Assembly (NCBI GenBank): GCA_025677815.1 | Contig: JAIXMP010000057.1 | Coordinates: 62,001 to 126,000 of the forward strand | Length of the DNA: 64,000 nucleotides | Direction: 5' to 3' | Source of the DNA: Phascolomyces articulosus | Taxonomy: Eukaryota; Mucoromycota; Mucoromycetes; Mucorales; Lichtheimiaceae | Part shown: one piece after another, positions 62,591-64,000 of the stretch | How positions within the stretch are numbered: the first letter of the stretch is position 1 | How the letters are laid out: each line of letters starts with the position of its first letter | Made by a program: the position numbers and the translations under genes | Notes under the pieces: generated by a model | Databases searched by the model: none | What the model was told of the DNA's origin: nothing | Seen by the model: only the letters and a program-made list of their open reading frames with translations

Positions 62591-64000
62591 TATAGGCAAG
62601 AGTTGACTTACACACCCGTCCAAGGCTAACACATATTACTTTGTGTGTTGCATATCAAGAACAAAAAAGTAGCGCTAATATTAATATAATATGCTTCTCC
62701 ATTACTCTAAAGTGACGACCTTAGTAACTCTTGAACAATGTTATACCATCACCATCTTCATCCTTCTTCAAAACAGTACCAATATTAATGATGTTGTTGT
62801 TCTTGGACCCATGTGTAGTATATTAAAACACTAGAACCAATCACTTTCATTAGTATACGATGTTATAAATAAAATGTTTTGAATGATAAGGAATTACAAA
62901 CTTGCTATTTGAAACATATTGGATGACGACTGTCTGATAATGCCATATTAGACTATGGGGAATTCATCATGAGTCCATATCAAAATAATGAATATACATA
63001 ACACTTTCAAGTACTATATTATAAAGTAGTAGCTCATGGAGATATAAGTACTAGGATATTTTTTCAACAAGTTTCCCCGCTTCGTAAAATTACATATTTT
63101 CTACTTGGTTCTTTTCTTTTCTCTCCTCTCTTTTCTTTACTACTTTTTCTTTTTTTTTTATACAACCTTTTTTTTTTCTTTTGCTCAATCAATTCCCACT
63201 TCCTTTCTTTCTTTCTTTCTTTTTTTTTTTTATAGATCTTTCAATGTTTTAAAAAAAAGCACCATTTCAAAATTGATCCGAAAATAAAAAATAATAATAC
63301 ATACACTACTTGTTGGTCCTATTTTTTTTTTCTTTACTTTATATTACTGCGTCGTTCCAATATGATTATTTTGATGATATATAAGAATATTAATATGTAA
63401 TATATATATTACTCAGATGCATCCAAATACGAATACTTTTTTTTTATTATTACTATTCGTATATATATATAGATAGACTCTCTGATTATCAAGACAAAAA
63501 AAAAAGCTCCTTATTTAATTAGGGTTTTTTTTTGGGGGGGAGAAGTACGAGGACATTTTTTCTTTTTCTTTTTTTTAGAGGCAAAAAAAACGTTTTTTTA
63601 AGGACGATCATGCACACACACATAATTCAAAGTTGTTTTCCGACACCAAAAAAAAAGTGAAACAATTTCGTACGACATTATTACCTATTATTCTTTCTAT
63701 TTTAACAAAAAAAACCCATACATACTACATAATACATCATAATGATGATAATGATATATTATTATATATCATTAGTCATTTCACTTTTTTTTTCATATAT
63801 ATAGAATTGATTCTTTTTTTTTACTTTTTCCTTACATGAATAATGCATGGTTGATCCATGATTGAAAGCAAGGTAGATATTATATGAATTGGAGTTCTAT
63901 TTGAAAAGAAGGAGGAAGGGAGGAAGGGAGGACGGATACTTTGCCGACACAATAACGCAAGAGAGAATCACATTAAAAAAGAAAGAGAGAGAGAGAGAGA
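62591..64000. other. C/T- and A/T-rich region, probably upstream of a gene beyond the window
   Basis: From about 63080 the plus strand is very pyrimidine-rich (TTTCTTTCTTTC, 63100-63240), a composition seen before other start codons here, and the sequence ends in a GA microsatellite (63977-64000). No gene is visible inside the window. Confidence 0.35.

Overview
The window looks like nuclear DNA of a filamentous fungus of the Mucoromycota, probably Mucorales. The evidence is A/T-rich DNA with long homopolymer and microsatellite tracts, short GT..AG introns (about 50-180 bases) in nearly every intact gene, and protein types typical of the group: an AMSH/Sst2 protease, UCH37, Zn2Cys6 and HET-domain proteins, large TPR/F-box/LRR families and Helitrons. 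The lineage is an inference from gene content; no rRNA, tRNA or mitochondrial marker is present.

Intact housekeeping genes form blocks. From the left: a GH79 family secreted glycosidase (528-2606, +) converging on UCH37 (2870-4401, -); a secreted propeller-like protein (15220-16656, +); an FLVCR/SLC49-like MFS transporter (17705-19912, -) and an AMSH-type deubiquitinase (20167-22933, -); a small ORF (26260-26499); UreG (28026-29494, +), 3-ketoacyl-CoA reductase (29698-31248, +) and exosome subunit Rrp42 (31578-32781, -); a PQ-loop SLC66A2/Any1-like protein (43419-44739, -) divergent from endopolyphosphatase Ppn1 (45160-46906, +); a paralogue of the secreted protein (50212-51465, +) converging on a Zn2Cys6 transcription factor (51643-55273, -); and an Hsp110/Sse1 chaperone (56202-58895, -) with a perfect heat-shock element upstream. 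For these genes I derived exon joins by hand and checked that reading phase is kept across all introns, except in the AMSH gene, where two joins remain open.

Between the blocks lie decayed regions. 5.1-13.2 kb holds four broken copies, in both orientations, of a TPR/F-box/leucine-rich-repeat family; one is joined to the LTR and gag start of a Ty3-like retrotransposon, giving an LTR-gag-LRR chimera. 33.9-35.7 kb holds a HET-domain gene broken by about three frameshifts. 36.3-39.6 kb holds Helitron debris in which the helicase C-terminus precedes the element's N-terminal parts. 40.1-42.7 kb holds a broken ORF and a dead DDE transposase. 59-64 kb holds mostly non-coding DNA, a probable transposon terminus and one unidentified coding relic.

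There is no polycistronic pathway cluster. Functional themes are ubiquitin/endosome biology (UCH37, AMSH, F-box relics), nitrogen (UreG), lipids and membranes (ketoacyl-CoA reductase, PQ-loop protein, transporter), phosphate (Ppn1), RNA decay (Rrp42) and stress (Hsp110). The most unusual points are the retrotransposon-LRR fusion, an 8-base exon in ureG, and the pair of secreted paralogues that resemble actinobacterial proteins.
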